Source: Novosphingobium sp. (GTDB taxonomy: Bacteria; Pseudomonadota; Alphaproteobacteria; Sphingomonadales; Sphingomonadaceae). From it: a DNA stretch of 32,866 bases. The stretch is from NCBI GenBank assembly GCA_004211435.1, contig SECS01000031.1, positions 1-32,866 of the forward strand. Reading direction: 5' to 3'. Of this stretch, positions 1 through 8,900 are shown piece by piece. Position numbers and translations under genes: made by a program. Position 1 is the first letter of the stretch; each line of letters starts with the position of its first letter. The notes under the pieces were generated by a model. It was not told the DNA's origin. It saw nothing but the letters and a program-made list of their open reading frames with translations, and ran no database searches.

Positions 1-131
1 CGCGCAAGGGCACGGCCAAGATCGGCGCCGAGGCAGTTCTGCCCGGCGGGTGCGGGCTCGCGGTCGATTTCGACCAAGTGGCTTTCGATGAAAACGGCAC
101 CTGCCTGATCGCGCAGCCGTTGCATCGGTGA
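1..131 (+). CDS. C-terminal fragment of an unrecognised protein
   Basis: An open frame enters from the left edge (first whole codon at base 3) and stops at TGA 129-131, giving the last 42 residues of a protein. The fragment reads naturally as coding sequence, for example LAVDFDQVAFDENGTCLIAQ near the end, but I do not recognise a family and assign no function. The gap to the acetyl-CoA synthetase gene is about 98 bases, so the two could share a transcript. The upstream part of the gene lies outside the window. Confidence 0.5.
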   Translation, partial: RKGTAKIGAEAVLPGGCGLAVDFDQVAFDENGTCLIAQPLHR

Positions 132-216
132 TGCGCCGCACGCGGGCTGCGAGCAGTTTTTTGCAACTGTTGGCGGCTTGATCCTGCGGGCCGGGGGGCG
201 CAAAGTCCCGGGCCGA

Positions 217-223
217 GAGGAGA
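217..223 (+). promoter_or_regulatory. Shine-Dalgarno sequence supporting the CTG start of acs
   Basis: The purine run GAGGAGA ends 6 bases before an in-frame CTG at 230-232. The acs frame is open from 182 (after TGA 179-181), and no ATG, GTG or TTG occurs in it between 182 and 230. This site therefore decides the start call. The next in-frame ATG (644) would remove 138 residues that read as normal acetyl-CoA synthetase sequence. Confidence 0.65.
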
Positions 224-229
224 CCTGTT

Positions 230-2158
<1,929 letters not shown>

Positions 2159-2163
2159 GGCCT

Positions 2164-2204
2164 ATGGGCTTCGACGAGCTCGCGCTGAGCTTGTCGAAGC
2201 CCAT
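2164..2204. repeat. Long palindromic repeat between acs and the DUF2721 gene
   Basis: A perfect 12-base inverted repeat (ATGGGCTTCGAC at 2164-2175, complement at 2193-2204) extends inward by six more pairs, including one G-T, to an 18-bp stem with a 5-base loop. No T-run follows, so it is not a classical terminator. The core, rich in CTTCGAC and GAGCT, resembles small palindromes scattered between genes in sphingomonad genomes; that resemblance is from memory. It could stabilise the 3' end of acs mRNA. Confidence 0.7.
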
Positions 2205-2225
2205 GCACAGCGGTAGCCAAAGTCC

Positions 2226-2666
2226 ATGATCGCTCACACCATCCAGCTCGCGCTCGCACCGGTGTTCATGCTGGTGGCGATCGGCAACATCATGAACATC
2301 CTGTCGACCCGGCTCGGCCGTACGGTCGATCGCGCGCGCAAGCTGCAGGATCTCCACGCCACGACGACCGGCGACGAGCACGATCTCGTCGTCCAGGAAA
2401 TCCGCACGGTCGATCGGCGTATCCACCTGATCACGCGTTCGATCCTGTTCCTCGTGATCGGCTGCCTGGCGATCGGGACGACCGTGGCGATCCTCTTCCT
2501 CGAAGAGCTGTTCAACTATCCGCTCGAAAAGGTCGCCGCGGGCTTCTTTCTCGTCGCGGTCGGGCTGCTGATGGCCGGCCTGACCTTGTTTCTGCGCGAG
2601 ATCCGCATCGCCGCGGCGTCCTTGCGGATCGATCGCAACCTGCTCGAACTGCATCGCAAGCTTTGA
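2226..2666 (+). CDS. DUF2721 family membrane protein
   Basis: The product is 146 residues. It opens with the family-typical segment QLALAPVFMLVAIGNIMNIL, followed by the conserved basic stretch TRLGRTVDRARKL, then two further hydrophobic segments at about residues 78-95 and 105-122. It is therefore a small inner-membrane protein with about three spans and a charged cytosolic loop. The family has no established biochemical role and I infer none. The ATG at 2226 immediately precedes the first hydrophobic segment. The gene lies between the palindromic repeat and the transporter operon, with 95 bases to the latter, so it need not be cotranscribed with it. Confidence 0.85.
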   Translation: MIAHTIQLALAPVFMLVAIGNIMNILSTRLGRTVDRARKLQDLHATTTGDEHDLVVQEIRTVDRRIHLITRSILFLVIGCLAIGTTVAILFLEELFNYPLEKVAAGFFLVAVGLLMAGLTLFLREIRIAAASLRIDRNLLELHRKL

Positions 2667-2761
2667 GGGTCAAGTCTTAGGGCCAAGTTGCCGCTGGCCA
2701 AAGCCCCTGTGCCCCGGCACACTGGTGTCAAACGACGCCACGAGGCGCGGGGAGAGCAGGT

Positions 2762-4009
2762 TTGAACGGCAGTCGGTCCAACGCGACCGAGGAGTGGAAA
2801 AGCGGCTGGGCTCTGGTCCTGGCCTGCTTCGTCGGTTTCTCGTTCTTTTCGGTGCCGACCGCCTCGATGGGCGTGTTCATGGAGCCGATCGGCCGCGAAT
2901 TCGGCTGGGGACGCACCCTGATCGCAGCGGGCACTTCGATGACCTCGGTGGTCACCGCGCTGCTCTCGCCCTTCGTCGGCGTGCTGATCGACCGCTGGGG
3001 CGCGCGGCGGCTGGGGCTGCCCGGCGTGTTCCTTACCGCCTTCGCGATCGGCGCGATCAGCCTGGCGAACGGCTCCGCCGTTCAGTGGCTGGCGCTTTGG
3101 GCCTTCTATGCGCTGATCTCGATCCTGGTGAAAACGACGATCTGGACCGCGCCCGTCTCGGGCCATTTTACCAAGGGACGCGGGCTCGCGCTGGCTCTGA
3201 CCCTGTCGGGTACAGCCGCCGCCCAGGCGATCGCGCCGCCGCTGTGCAACTGGCTGATCGAGCACTACGGCTGGCGACAGGCCTATGTCTGGACGGGGCT
3301 GGGGTGGGGCGGTGTGACCCTGCTGCTGTGCTGGCTGTTCCTTTACGACCGCAAGGATCGCTCGCGCCTCTCGCCGGAGCGCGCTGCGGCCGTGCCGGCC
3401 GACGACCTGCCGGGGCTGACCATTGCCGAGGCCTGGCGCAGCCGCCCGCTCTGGGCGATCGCGGTATCGACCTTCGTCATGATGCTGCTCAGCCTGGGCC
3501 TGCAGATCCACCAGGTACCGATCCTGACCGGCGCCGGCGTCTCGCGCACCAATGCCGCTTGGCTCGCCAGCCTGTTCGGGCTCGCCGGGATCGTCGGCAA
3601 GCTCGTCACCGGCGCGCTGCTCGACCGTTATCGGCCCAACTGGATCGGCGGCGTGACCCTGGCGGCGAACGGTCTCGCCTTCGCCCTGCTGCTCGCCGGC
3701 TTGCATTCGCCCGTGCTGATTGTCGTCGCGATCCTGATCAACGGCTATTCGGCCGGGACGAAGCTGCAAATCTGCACCTACCTGACTGCCTCCTATGCCG
3801 GCCTGCGCAATCTCGGCGCAGTGTTCGGGGCAATGTACAGCCTGGTTTCGCTCGGCTCGGGGCTTGGGCCGATGATCGCGGGTTTCGTCTACGACACGAC
3901 GGGGGGCTATGCGCCGTTCCTTGTGGCGGGCACTTTCGGCTGCGTGTTCTGCGGCTTGTTGATCGTGACACTGCCGCGCTATCCGAACTGGAAGGAAATC
4001 ACGACATGA
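2762..4009 (+). CDS. Major facilitator superfamily transporter, copy 1 of 4
   Basis: A 415-residue inner-membrane carrier with the usual 6+6 membrane segments and a central polar loop at about 195-225 (YDRKDRSRLSPERAA). Between TM2 and TM3 lies the MFS signature A variant GVLIDRWGARR at about 73-83. EFGWGRT before TM2 resembles the oxalate/formate antiporter and monocarboxylate porter families, so a small organic acid is a reasonable but unproven substrate. The start is TTG 2762, preceded by a GGGGAGAG ribosome binding site. No ATG lies near the first membrane segment. The stop overlaps the start of copy 2 by 4 bases (ATGA). Its C-terminal half (LINGYSAGTK, LPRYPNW) looks most like copy 3. 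Confidence 0.9.
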   Translation: MNGSRSNATEEWKSGWALVLACFVGFSFFSVPTASMGVFMEPIGREFGWGRTLIAAGTSMTSVVTALLSPFVGVLIDRWGARRLGLPGVFLTAFAIGAISLANGSAVQWLALWAFYALISILVKTTIWTAPVSGHFTKGRGLALALTLSGTAAAQAIAPPLCNWLIEHYGWRQAYVWTGLGWGGVTLLLCWLFLYDRKDRSRLSPERAAAVPADDLPGLTIAEAWRSRPLWAIAVSTFVMMLLSLGLQIHQVPILTGAGVSRTNAAWLASLFGLAGIVGKLVTGALLDRYRPNWIGGVTLAANGLAFALLLAGLHSPVLIVVAILINGYSAGTKLQICTYLTASYAGLRNLGAVFGAMYSLVSLGSGLGPMIAGFVYDTTGGYAPFLVAGTFGCVFCGLLIVTLPRYPNWKEITT

Positions 4010-5280
4010 CCGCCGCCGAAGAATGGCGCAGAGGCTGGGGCGTCGTCCTCGCCTGCTTCGTCGGCTTTTCCTTCTTGTCGCTGATGACGGGCACGGTCTC
4101 GATGTTCATCCAGCCGATCAGCCAGGAGTTTGGCTGGAGCCGCACCCTGATCGCCTCGGGCGTGAGCATCGGCGCGGTGGCGACGACCCTGGGCTCGCCC
4201 TTCGCCGGCCTGCTGTTCGATCGCTTCGGCCCGCGCAAGCTGGCGATCCCCGGAGTGACGATCACGGCGCTGTCGATCGCCGCCTTTTCCTTCGCCAACG
4301 GCTCGCCAGCGCAATGGTTCGCATTGTGGTTTGTCTATGCCTTCGTCTCGCTGATGGCCAAGGGCACACTCTGGACCGCGGCCGTGGCCAACGTGTTCGA
4401 CAAGTCGCGCGGGCTAGCGCTCGGCATCACCTTCAGCGGATCGGCGCTGACCTCTGTTCTGCTGCCGCCGCTGACGATCTGGCTGATAGACGAGGTCGGC
4501 TGGCGCATGACCTATGTCTGGCTGGGTCTCGGCTGGGGCGGGATGACGCTGCTGGCCTGCCTGTTCTTTCTCTACGACCTGCGCGATCGCCCCACCGACA
4601 GCGCCGCTGCCGGGCAGGCGCCGGCCGCGGTGCGCGCCGCGATGCCGGGGCTGACGCTGGGCGAGGCCTGGCGCAATTCGGCGCTGTGGCGGATCGGCAT
4701 TTCGACCGTGCTAACCATGGTGTTGACCCTGGGCCTGTCGATCCATCTCGTGCCGATCCTGGGCGCGGCCGGCGTGCCGCGCGGCAATGCCGCCTGGCTG
4801 CTCAGTCTCGCGGGGATCGCAGGGCTGCTCGGCAAGCTGGTGTCAGGCGTGCTGCTCGACCGTTTCCGTCCGAACTGGATCGGCGGGCTGACCCTGGGCA
4901 TGACCGCCCTGGCCTTCGGCCTGCTGATCGACGGCATTCGCTCGCCCACACTGATCGTCTTCGCCATGCTGGTGAACGGCTATACCACGGGTACCAAGAT
5001 CCAGGTCGTTTCCTATCTGACCGCGCGTTACGGCGGCATGCGCAATTACGGCACGCTCGTCGGCGTGATGAACGGCGCGATGGCCTCGGGCCTGATCGTC
5101 GGGCCGGTCTATGCGGGCCTCGTCTTCGACTTGACCGGCGGCTACGGACCGTTCCTGATCACCGGCACGGTGGGCTCGATCATCTGCGGGCTGCTGCTGT
5201 TCAGCTTGCCCGCCTATCCCGACTGGTCGGGCGACGCCGCCCCGCGCGAACCCGAACAACCTCAAGAGGCCATCGCTTGA
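4006..5280 (+). CDS. Major facilitator superfamily transporter, copy 2 of 4
   Basis: A 424-residue, 12-segment carrier that begins at ATG 4006, inside the stop of copy 1 (ATGA overlap), so translation is probably coupled. The open frame extends far upstream, but that part is antiparallel noise over copy 1. The start chosen gives TAAEEWRRGW, matching the N-termini of the other copies. It has EFGWSRT, the signature A variant GLLFDRFGPRK and a central loop carrying an extra Ala/Pro stretch (AAAGQAPAAVRAA). The C-terminal half (LVNGYTTGTK, LPAYPDW) resembles copy 4 more than copies 1 and 3. The substrate is unknown, with a monocarboxylate-like compound suggested by family resemblance only. Confidence 0.9.
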   Translation: MTAAEEWRRGWGVVLACFVGFSFLSLMTGTVSMFIQPISQEFGWSRTLIASGVSIGAVATTLGSPFAGLLFDRFGPRKLAIPGVTITALSIAAFSFANGSPAQWFALWFVYAFVSLMAKGTLWTAAVANVFDKSRGLALGITFSGSALTSVLLPPLTIWLIDEVGWRMTYVWLGLGWGGMTLLACLFFLYDLRDRPTDSAAAGQAPAAVRAAMPGLTLGEAWRNSALWRIGISTVLTMVLTLGLSIHLVPILGAAGVPRGNAAWLLSLAGIAGLLGKLVSGVLLDRFRPNWIGGLTLGMTALAFGLLIDGIRSPTLIVFAMLVNGYTTGTKIQVVSYLTARYGGMRNYGTLVGVMNGAMASGLIVGPVYAGLVFDLTGGYGPFLITGTVGSIICGLLLFSLPAYPDWSGDAAPREPEQPQEAIA

Positions 5281-6554
5281 CCCAGGCCCCAATCACGGCC
5301 GCGCAGGAATGGCGCGCGAACTGGACGCTGGTGCTCGCCGCCGCGACGGGCTTTTCGTTCATGGCGATCATGACGACCTCGATGGGCGCCTTCATTGGGC
5401 CGCTGGTCGAGGAGTTCGGCTGGAGCCGCACCGTCGTCTCGATGGGCATGCCGATCGCCGGGCTGCTCAGCGTGCTGCTGTCGCCACTCGTCGGGCTTTT
5501 CATCGATCGCCGCGGGCCGCGGCGGCTGGCGATTCCCGGGCTCGCCGGGATGATAGTCTGTACCGCGGCTTTCGGGCTGATCAGCGGCGCGGTCTGGCAG
5601 TGGGTCGCGCTGTGGATAGTCTATGCCTTCGTCTCGCTGGCCGTGACGGTCACGGTCTGGACTTCGGCCGTCGCGCGGGTGTTCACGGCCGGGCGTGGTC
5701 TCGCGCTGGGGCTCACCCTGGCGGGGACCGCGGTGGCTCAGGCGGTTGCGCCGGTGCTCGCGACCTGGCTGATTGCGCAGTTCGGCTGGCGTACGGCCTA
5801 CATCGCGATCGCGCTGGGCTGGGGCGGGGTCGCGTTGGTGCTCTGTTTCCTGTTCTTCCGCTCACCGAGCGACCTTCCCGCCCAGCAGCAGGATACCTCC
5901 GCGCTACCGGGTCTGACGATCCCGCAGGCTTGGCGCGATCCCGGGCTCTGGCGCATCGCGATCTCCACCTTCGTGCTGATGATTTTGACGATCGGCCTGC
6001 TGATCCACCAGATCCCGATCCTGATCGAGGCGGGCGTCTCGGCGCAAAATGCCGCGCTGCTCGCGGGCGCGGGCGGGCTTGCGGGAATCCTGGGCAAGCT
6101 CGTCACCGGCGTGCTCGTCGATCGCTTTCGCGCCAACTGGGTCGGCGGGATCACCCTTGGCTTCACCGCCTTCGCCTTCCTGTTGCTCATGGACGGCGTG
6201 CGCACGCCGACGCTGATCGTCGTTGCGATGCTGATCAACGGCTATTCGGCAGGGACGAAGCTGCAGATCTGCTCCTACCTGACCTCGCGCTATGGCGGCC
6301 TGCGGAATTTCGGCACGATCTTCGGCTTCATCGGCAGCCTGACCGCGCTGGGATCGGCGCTCGGGCCGCTGCTCGCGGGCATGGTCTACGACCGCACGGG
6401 CGGTTACGAGCCCTTCCTCATCGCCGGCACGATCGGCTGCGCGTTCTGCGGGCTTCTTATCGTGACCTTGCCGCGCTATCCCGATTGGAACGAGGGGCAG
6501 GTGCGGGACGACGATAGTTCGGCCGCGGCCCCGAATGCGAGGGGATTGGCGTGA
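5277..6554 (+). CDS. Major facilitator superfamily transporter, copy 3 of 4
   Basis: A 425-residue carrier starting at TTG 5277, overlapping the TGA of copy 2 as TTGA. The N-terminus TQAPITAAQEWRANW aligns with the other copies, which supports this start over the longer open frame. Signature A appears as GLFIDRRGPRR, EFGWSRT is present, and the second half carries LINGYSAGTKLQIC and LPRYPDW, nearly as in copy 1. The central loop is short (RSPSDLPAQQQDTS). The C-terminal tail after the last membrane segment is acidic and polar, without a recognisable domain. Like its neighbours it is probably an inner-membrane importer or exchanger of a small organic anion; this is inference. Confidence 0.9.
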   Translation: MTQAPITAAQEWRANWTLVLAAATGFSFMAIMTTSMGAFIGPLVEEFGWSRTVVSMGMPIAGLLSVLLSPLVGLFIDRRGPRRLAIPGLAGMIVCTAAFGLISGAVWQWVALWIVYAFVSLAVTVTVWTSAVARVFTAGRGLALGLTLAGTAVAQAVAPVLATWLIAQFGWRTAYIAIALGWGGVALVLCFLFFRSPSDLPAQQQDTSALPGLTIPQAWRDPGLWRIAISTFVLMILTIGLLIHQIPILIEAGVSAQNAALLAGAGGLAGILGKLVTGVLVDRFRANWVGGITLGFTAFAFLLLMDGVRTPTLIVVAMLINGYSAGTKLQICSYLTSRYGGLRNFGTIFGFIGSLTALGSALGPLLAGMVYDRTGGYEPFLIAGTIGCAFCGLLIVTLPRYPDWNEGQVRDDDSSAAAPNARGLA

Positions 6555-7828
6555 GCGGAACGGGGCCGACAGCGGCGCAGGAATGGAAGCAGCATTGGAC
6601 GCTGGTGCTCGCTTCGGCCATCGGCTTCGGCTTCTTCTCGGTCATGCTGTCGACGGTCGGCCTGTTCATGGAGCCGGTCAGCGCCGAATTCGGCTGGAGC
6701 CGCACCTTCTATTCGTCGGGCGCCTCGATCGCGACGATCATGACCGCGCTGCTCTCGCCGTTCTTTGGCGTGTTGATCGACCGCTACGGTTCGCGCAAGC
6801 TGGCGCTGCCCGGCGTGCTGCTGACCTTGGCCTCGATGCTGCTGTTCGGCTTCACCAATGGCGAGGCCTGGCAGTGGATTGCGCTCTGGGTGTTCTTCGG
6901 CGCCGCCGCGGTGACGATCAAGTCGACGATCTGGAGCGCGGCGGTGCTCGGCGTGTTCGAGCGCTCGCGCGGGCTTGCGCTGGGCCTGACCATGGCCGGC
7001 ACGGCGCTGTCGCAGGTGATCGTGCCGCCGCTGGGCAACTGGCTGATCACCGAATTCGGCTGGCGTGCCGCCTATGTCTGGCTGGGGCTGGGCTGGGGCT
7101 CGATCACCTTCGTGCTCTGCCTGTTCTTCTTCTTCGACATCCATGACGCCGCGGCGCGCCGGCACGCCAAGGCCGGCACGGTTGCGAGTGCGGCCGATGC
7201 GGTCGACCTGCCCGGGCTGACCGTGCGCGAAGGTGCGCGCGATTGGGCGCTGTGGCGCGTGGGCATCTCCAACTTCGTGGTCATGCTGCTGACCCAGGGC
7301 CTGGCTGCGCACCTGATCCCGATTTTGACCGACGCGGGAGTCTCGCGCGGCAATGCCGCGCTGCTGTCCAGCCTCGGCGGGATCGCCGGCATCGTCGGCA
7401 AGCTCATCACCGGGGCCTTGCTCGATCGCTACAAGCCCAACTGGATCGGCGGCCTGACCCTGGGCGCGGCCGCGCTGACCTTCGCGGCGCTGATGGACGG
7501 CGTGCGCTCACCCGCGCTGATCGTCTTCGCGTTGATCGTCAACGGCTATGCCGCGGGCACCAAGACCCAGATCACCGGGTTCCTGACGGCCAGCTACGGC
7601 GGGATGAAGAGCTTCGGCGTGATCTATGGCGTGATGGCCGCGCTGATGGCGCTCGCCGCGGGCATGGGACCGCTGGCGGCGGGGCGCGTCTACGACGTGT
7701 TCGGCGGCTATGAGTGGTTCCTGCTCGCCGGTGCGATCGGCTGCACCTTGGGCGGCCTGATGATCATCAGCCTGCCGGCCTATCCCAAGTGGGAGAAGAA
7801 GGAGCCCGAGGCCGAAGCCTTCGCCTAA
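6551..7828 (+). CDS. Major facilitator superfamily transporter, copy 4 of 4
   Basis: A 425-residue carrier from GTG 6551, overlapping the stop of copy 3 by 4 bases (GTGA). It has TAAQEWKQHW at the N-terminus, EFGWSRT, the signature A variant GVLIDRYGSRK, a central loop (AARRHAKAGTVASAADAV) and a C-terminal LPAYPKW followed by a charged tail (EKKEPEAEAFA). Its N-terminal half resembles copy 1 (TALLSPFFGVLIDRYG against TALLSPFVGVLIDRWG), whereas its C-terminal half resembles copy 2. It ends the operon. The next gene starts 38 bases later and may or may not be on the same transcript. I see no terminator in that gap. Confidence 0.9.
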   Translation: MSGTGPTAAQEWKQHWTLVLASAIGFGFFSVMLSTVGLFMEPVSAEFGWSRTFYSSGASIATIMTALLSPFFGVLIDRYGSRKLALPGVLLTLASMLLFGFTNGEAWQWIALWVFFGAAAVTIKSTIWSAAVLGVFERSRGLALGLTMAGTALSQVIVPPLGNWLITEFGWRAAYVWLGLGWGSITFVLCLFFFFDIHDAAARRHAKAGTVASAADAVDLPGLTVREGARDWALWRVGISNFVVMLLTQGLAAHLIPILTDAGVSRGNAALLSSLGGIAGIVGKLITGALLDRYKPNWIGGLTLGAAALTFAALMDGVRSPALIVFALIVNGYAAGTKTQITGFLTASYGGMKSFGVIYGVMAALMALAAGMGPLAAGRVYDVFGGYEWFLLAGAIGCTLGGLMIISLPAYPKWEKKEPEAEAFA

Positions 7829-7866
7829 AGGAACAAGCGCGCGGCGCGGCGGTTGTATCCGCCGCC

Positions 7867-8415
7867 ATGCCGCAAGACGAATCCATCGCTGCCCGCACGC
7901 TCGAGAGGCCGATCGGCATCGAGGCCAGGCATCTGGCACCGGCATCATCGGGCTGGCTGCGGACCTCGCTCACGGTGGTGCTGATCGGCGGACCGCTGAT
8001 GGCGGCGCTGCTCGGCTGGCTTGGCGGTGGAGACGAGAAGATCTTCGCCGCGCGGGGGCAGCAGGTGTCGCTGGCGGTGGAAACGCCCGACATTCTGCGG
8101 AGCGGCAACTGGTTCGAGACGCGTGTGGTTGTCGAGCCCCGAGCCGACATCAACGATCTGGCGATCGCTATCGATCAGCCGCTGTGGCGCGGCATGAGCA
8201 TCGACACGACCGTGCCCGATGCCGAGAAAGTCGACACGCTCGACGACAGGTTCACTTACAGCTTCGGCCCGATCAAGGCCGGCGAACGCTTCGTGCTGAA
8301 GATCGACGGTCAGATCCAGCCGCGTGGACTGCGGCGGCTCGAGGGCAAGGTCGCGGTGCTCGATGGTGAGCGACGGCTGATCGAAGTGCCCGTTGCCGTG
8401 ACGGTCTTGCCCTGA
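7867..8415 (+). CDS. Hypothetical membrane-anchored protein coupled to a DUF421 gene
   Basis: The 182-residue product has a polar N-terminus, one membrane segment at about residues 35-55 (LTVVLIGGPLMAALLGWLGG) and a C-terminal domain of about 125 residues. That domain has a beta-rich look, with alternating hydrophobic residues and segments such as RVVVEPRADINDLAIAIDQP. The topology suggests a periplasmic domain held by a signal anchor. I do not recognise a family. The stop and the ATG of the next gene share one base (TGATG), so the two are probably cotranslated and may act together. ATG 7867 is chosen because the upstream open frame is only an overlap with the transporter gene. Confidence 0.7.
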   Translation: MPQDESIAARTLERPIGIEARHLAPASSGWLRTSLTVVLIGGPLMAALLGWLGGGDEKIFAARGQQVSLAVETPDILRSGNWFETRVVVEPRADINDLAIAIDQPLWRGMSIDTTVPDAEKVDTLDDRFTYSFGPIKAGERFVLKIDGQIQPRGLRRLEGKVAVLDGERRLIEVPVAVTVLP

Positions 8416-8900
8416 TGGAAATCGTGCTCCGCGCGTCCGTGATGTTCCTCGTGGTCTACGGGCTGCTGAGGCTGATGGGCAAACGCGAGCTCGGCCAACT
8501 CGCGCCGTTCGAGCTTGTGACCCTGATCGTCATGGGCGATCTGATCCAGCAGGGCGTCACCCATCAGGACTTCTCGGCCACGGGCGCAACCCTGGCGATC
8601 TTTACCTTCGCGGCCTGGAGCCTCGCGTTCAACGCGCTCAGCCATCGTTCGGGACGGATGCGCCGCGTGCTCGAAGGAGCGCCGGTCGTGCTGATGCAGG
8701 ATGGCGCGATGATCGAGCGCAATCTCAACCGCGAGGGCATCGACAAGGACGAGTTCGCCGCCGAGATGCGGCTCGCGGGCATCGCCCGGCCCGATCAGGT
8801 CGCCTGGGCGATCCTCGAGCCGCAGGGCCGGATAAGCTTCATCCGCAAGGACGACGGCGATCCGGACCCGCGTGGCGGCGAGGAAACGTCGACGGCCTAG
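8415..8900 (+). CDS. DUF421 (YetF-type) membrane protein
   Basis: The 161-residue product has two to three membrane segments in its first half and the family hallmark LMGKRELGQLAPFELVTLIVMGDLIQQ at about residues 17-42. The soluble half carries the expected GAPVVLMQDGAMIERNLNREGI stretch. The family (Bacillus YetF and relatives) is of uncertain function; spore germination effects are reported for Bacillus members, which does not transfer to this organism. The start overlaps the stop of the preceding anchor-protein gene. The stop TAG (8898-8900) sits inside the CTAG that also carries the stop of the converging fatty-acyl-AMP ligase gene. Confidence 0.88.
   Translation: MEIVLRASVMFLVVYGLLRLMGKRELGQLAPFELVTLIVMGDLIQQGVTHQDFSATGATLAIFTFAAWSLAFNALSHRSGRMRRVLEGAPVVLMQDGAMIERNLNREGIDKDEFAAEMRLAGIARPDQVAWAILEPQGRISFIRKDDGDPDPRGGEETSTA

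Noticed and set aside
2516..3769. Long open frame on the minus strand opposite transporter copy 1, and similar long frames opposite copies 2-4
   Set aside because: High GC at third positions leaves the antisense frames open. The products are Arg/Gln/Asp-rich with no domain, and all four true transporters are clear on the plus strand.
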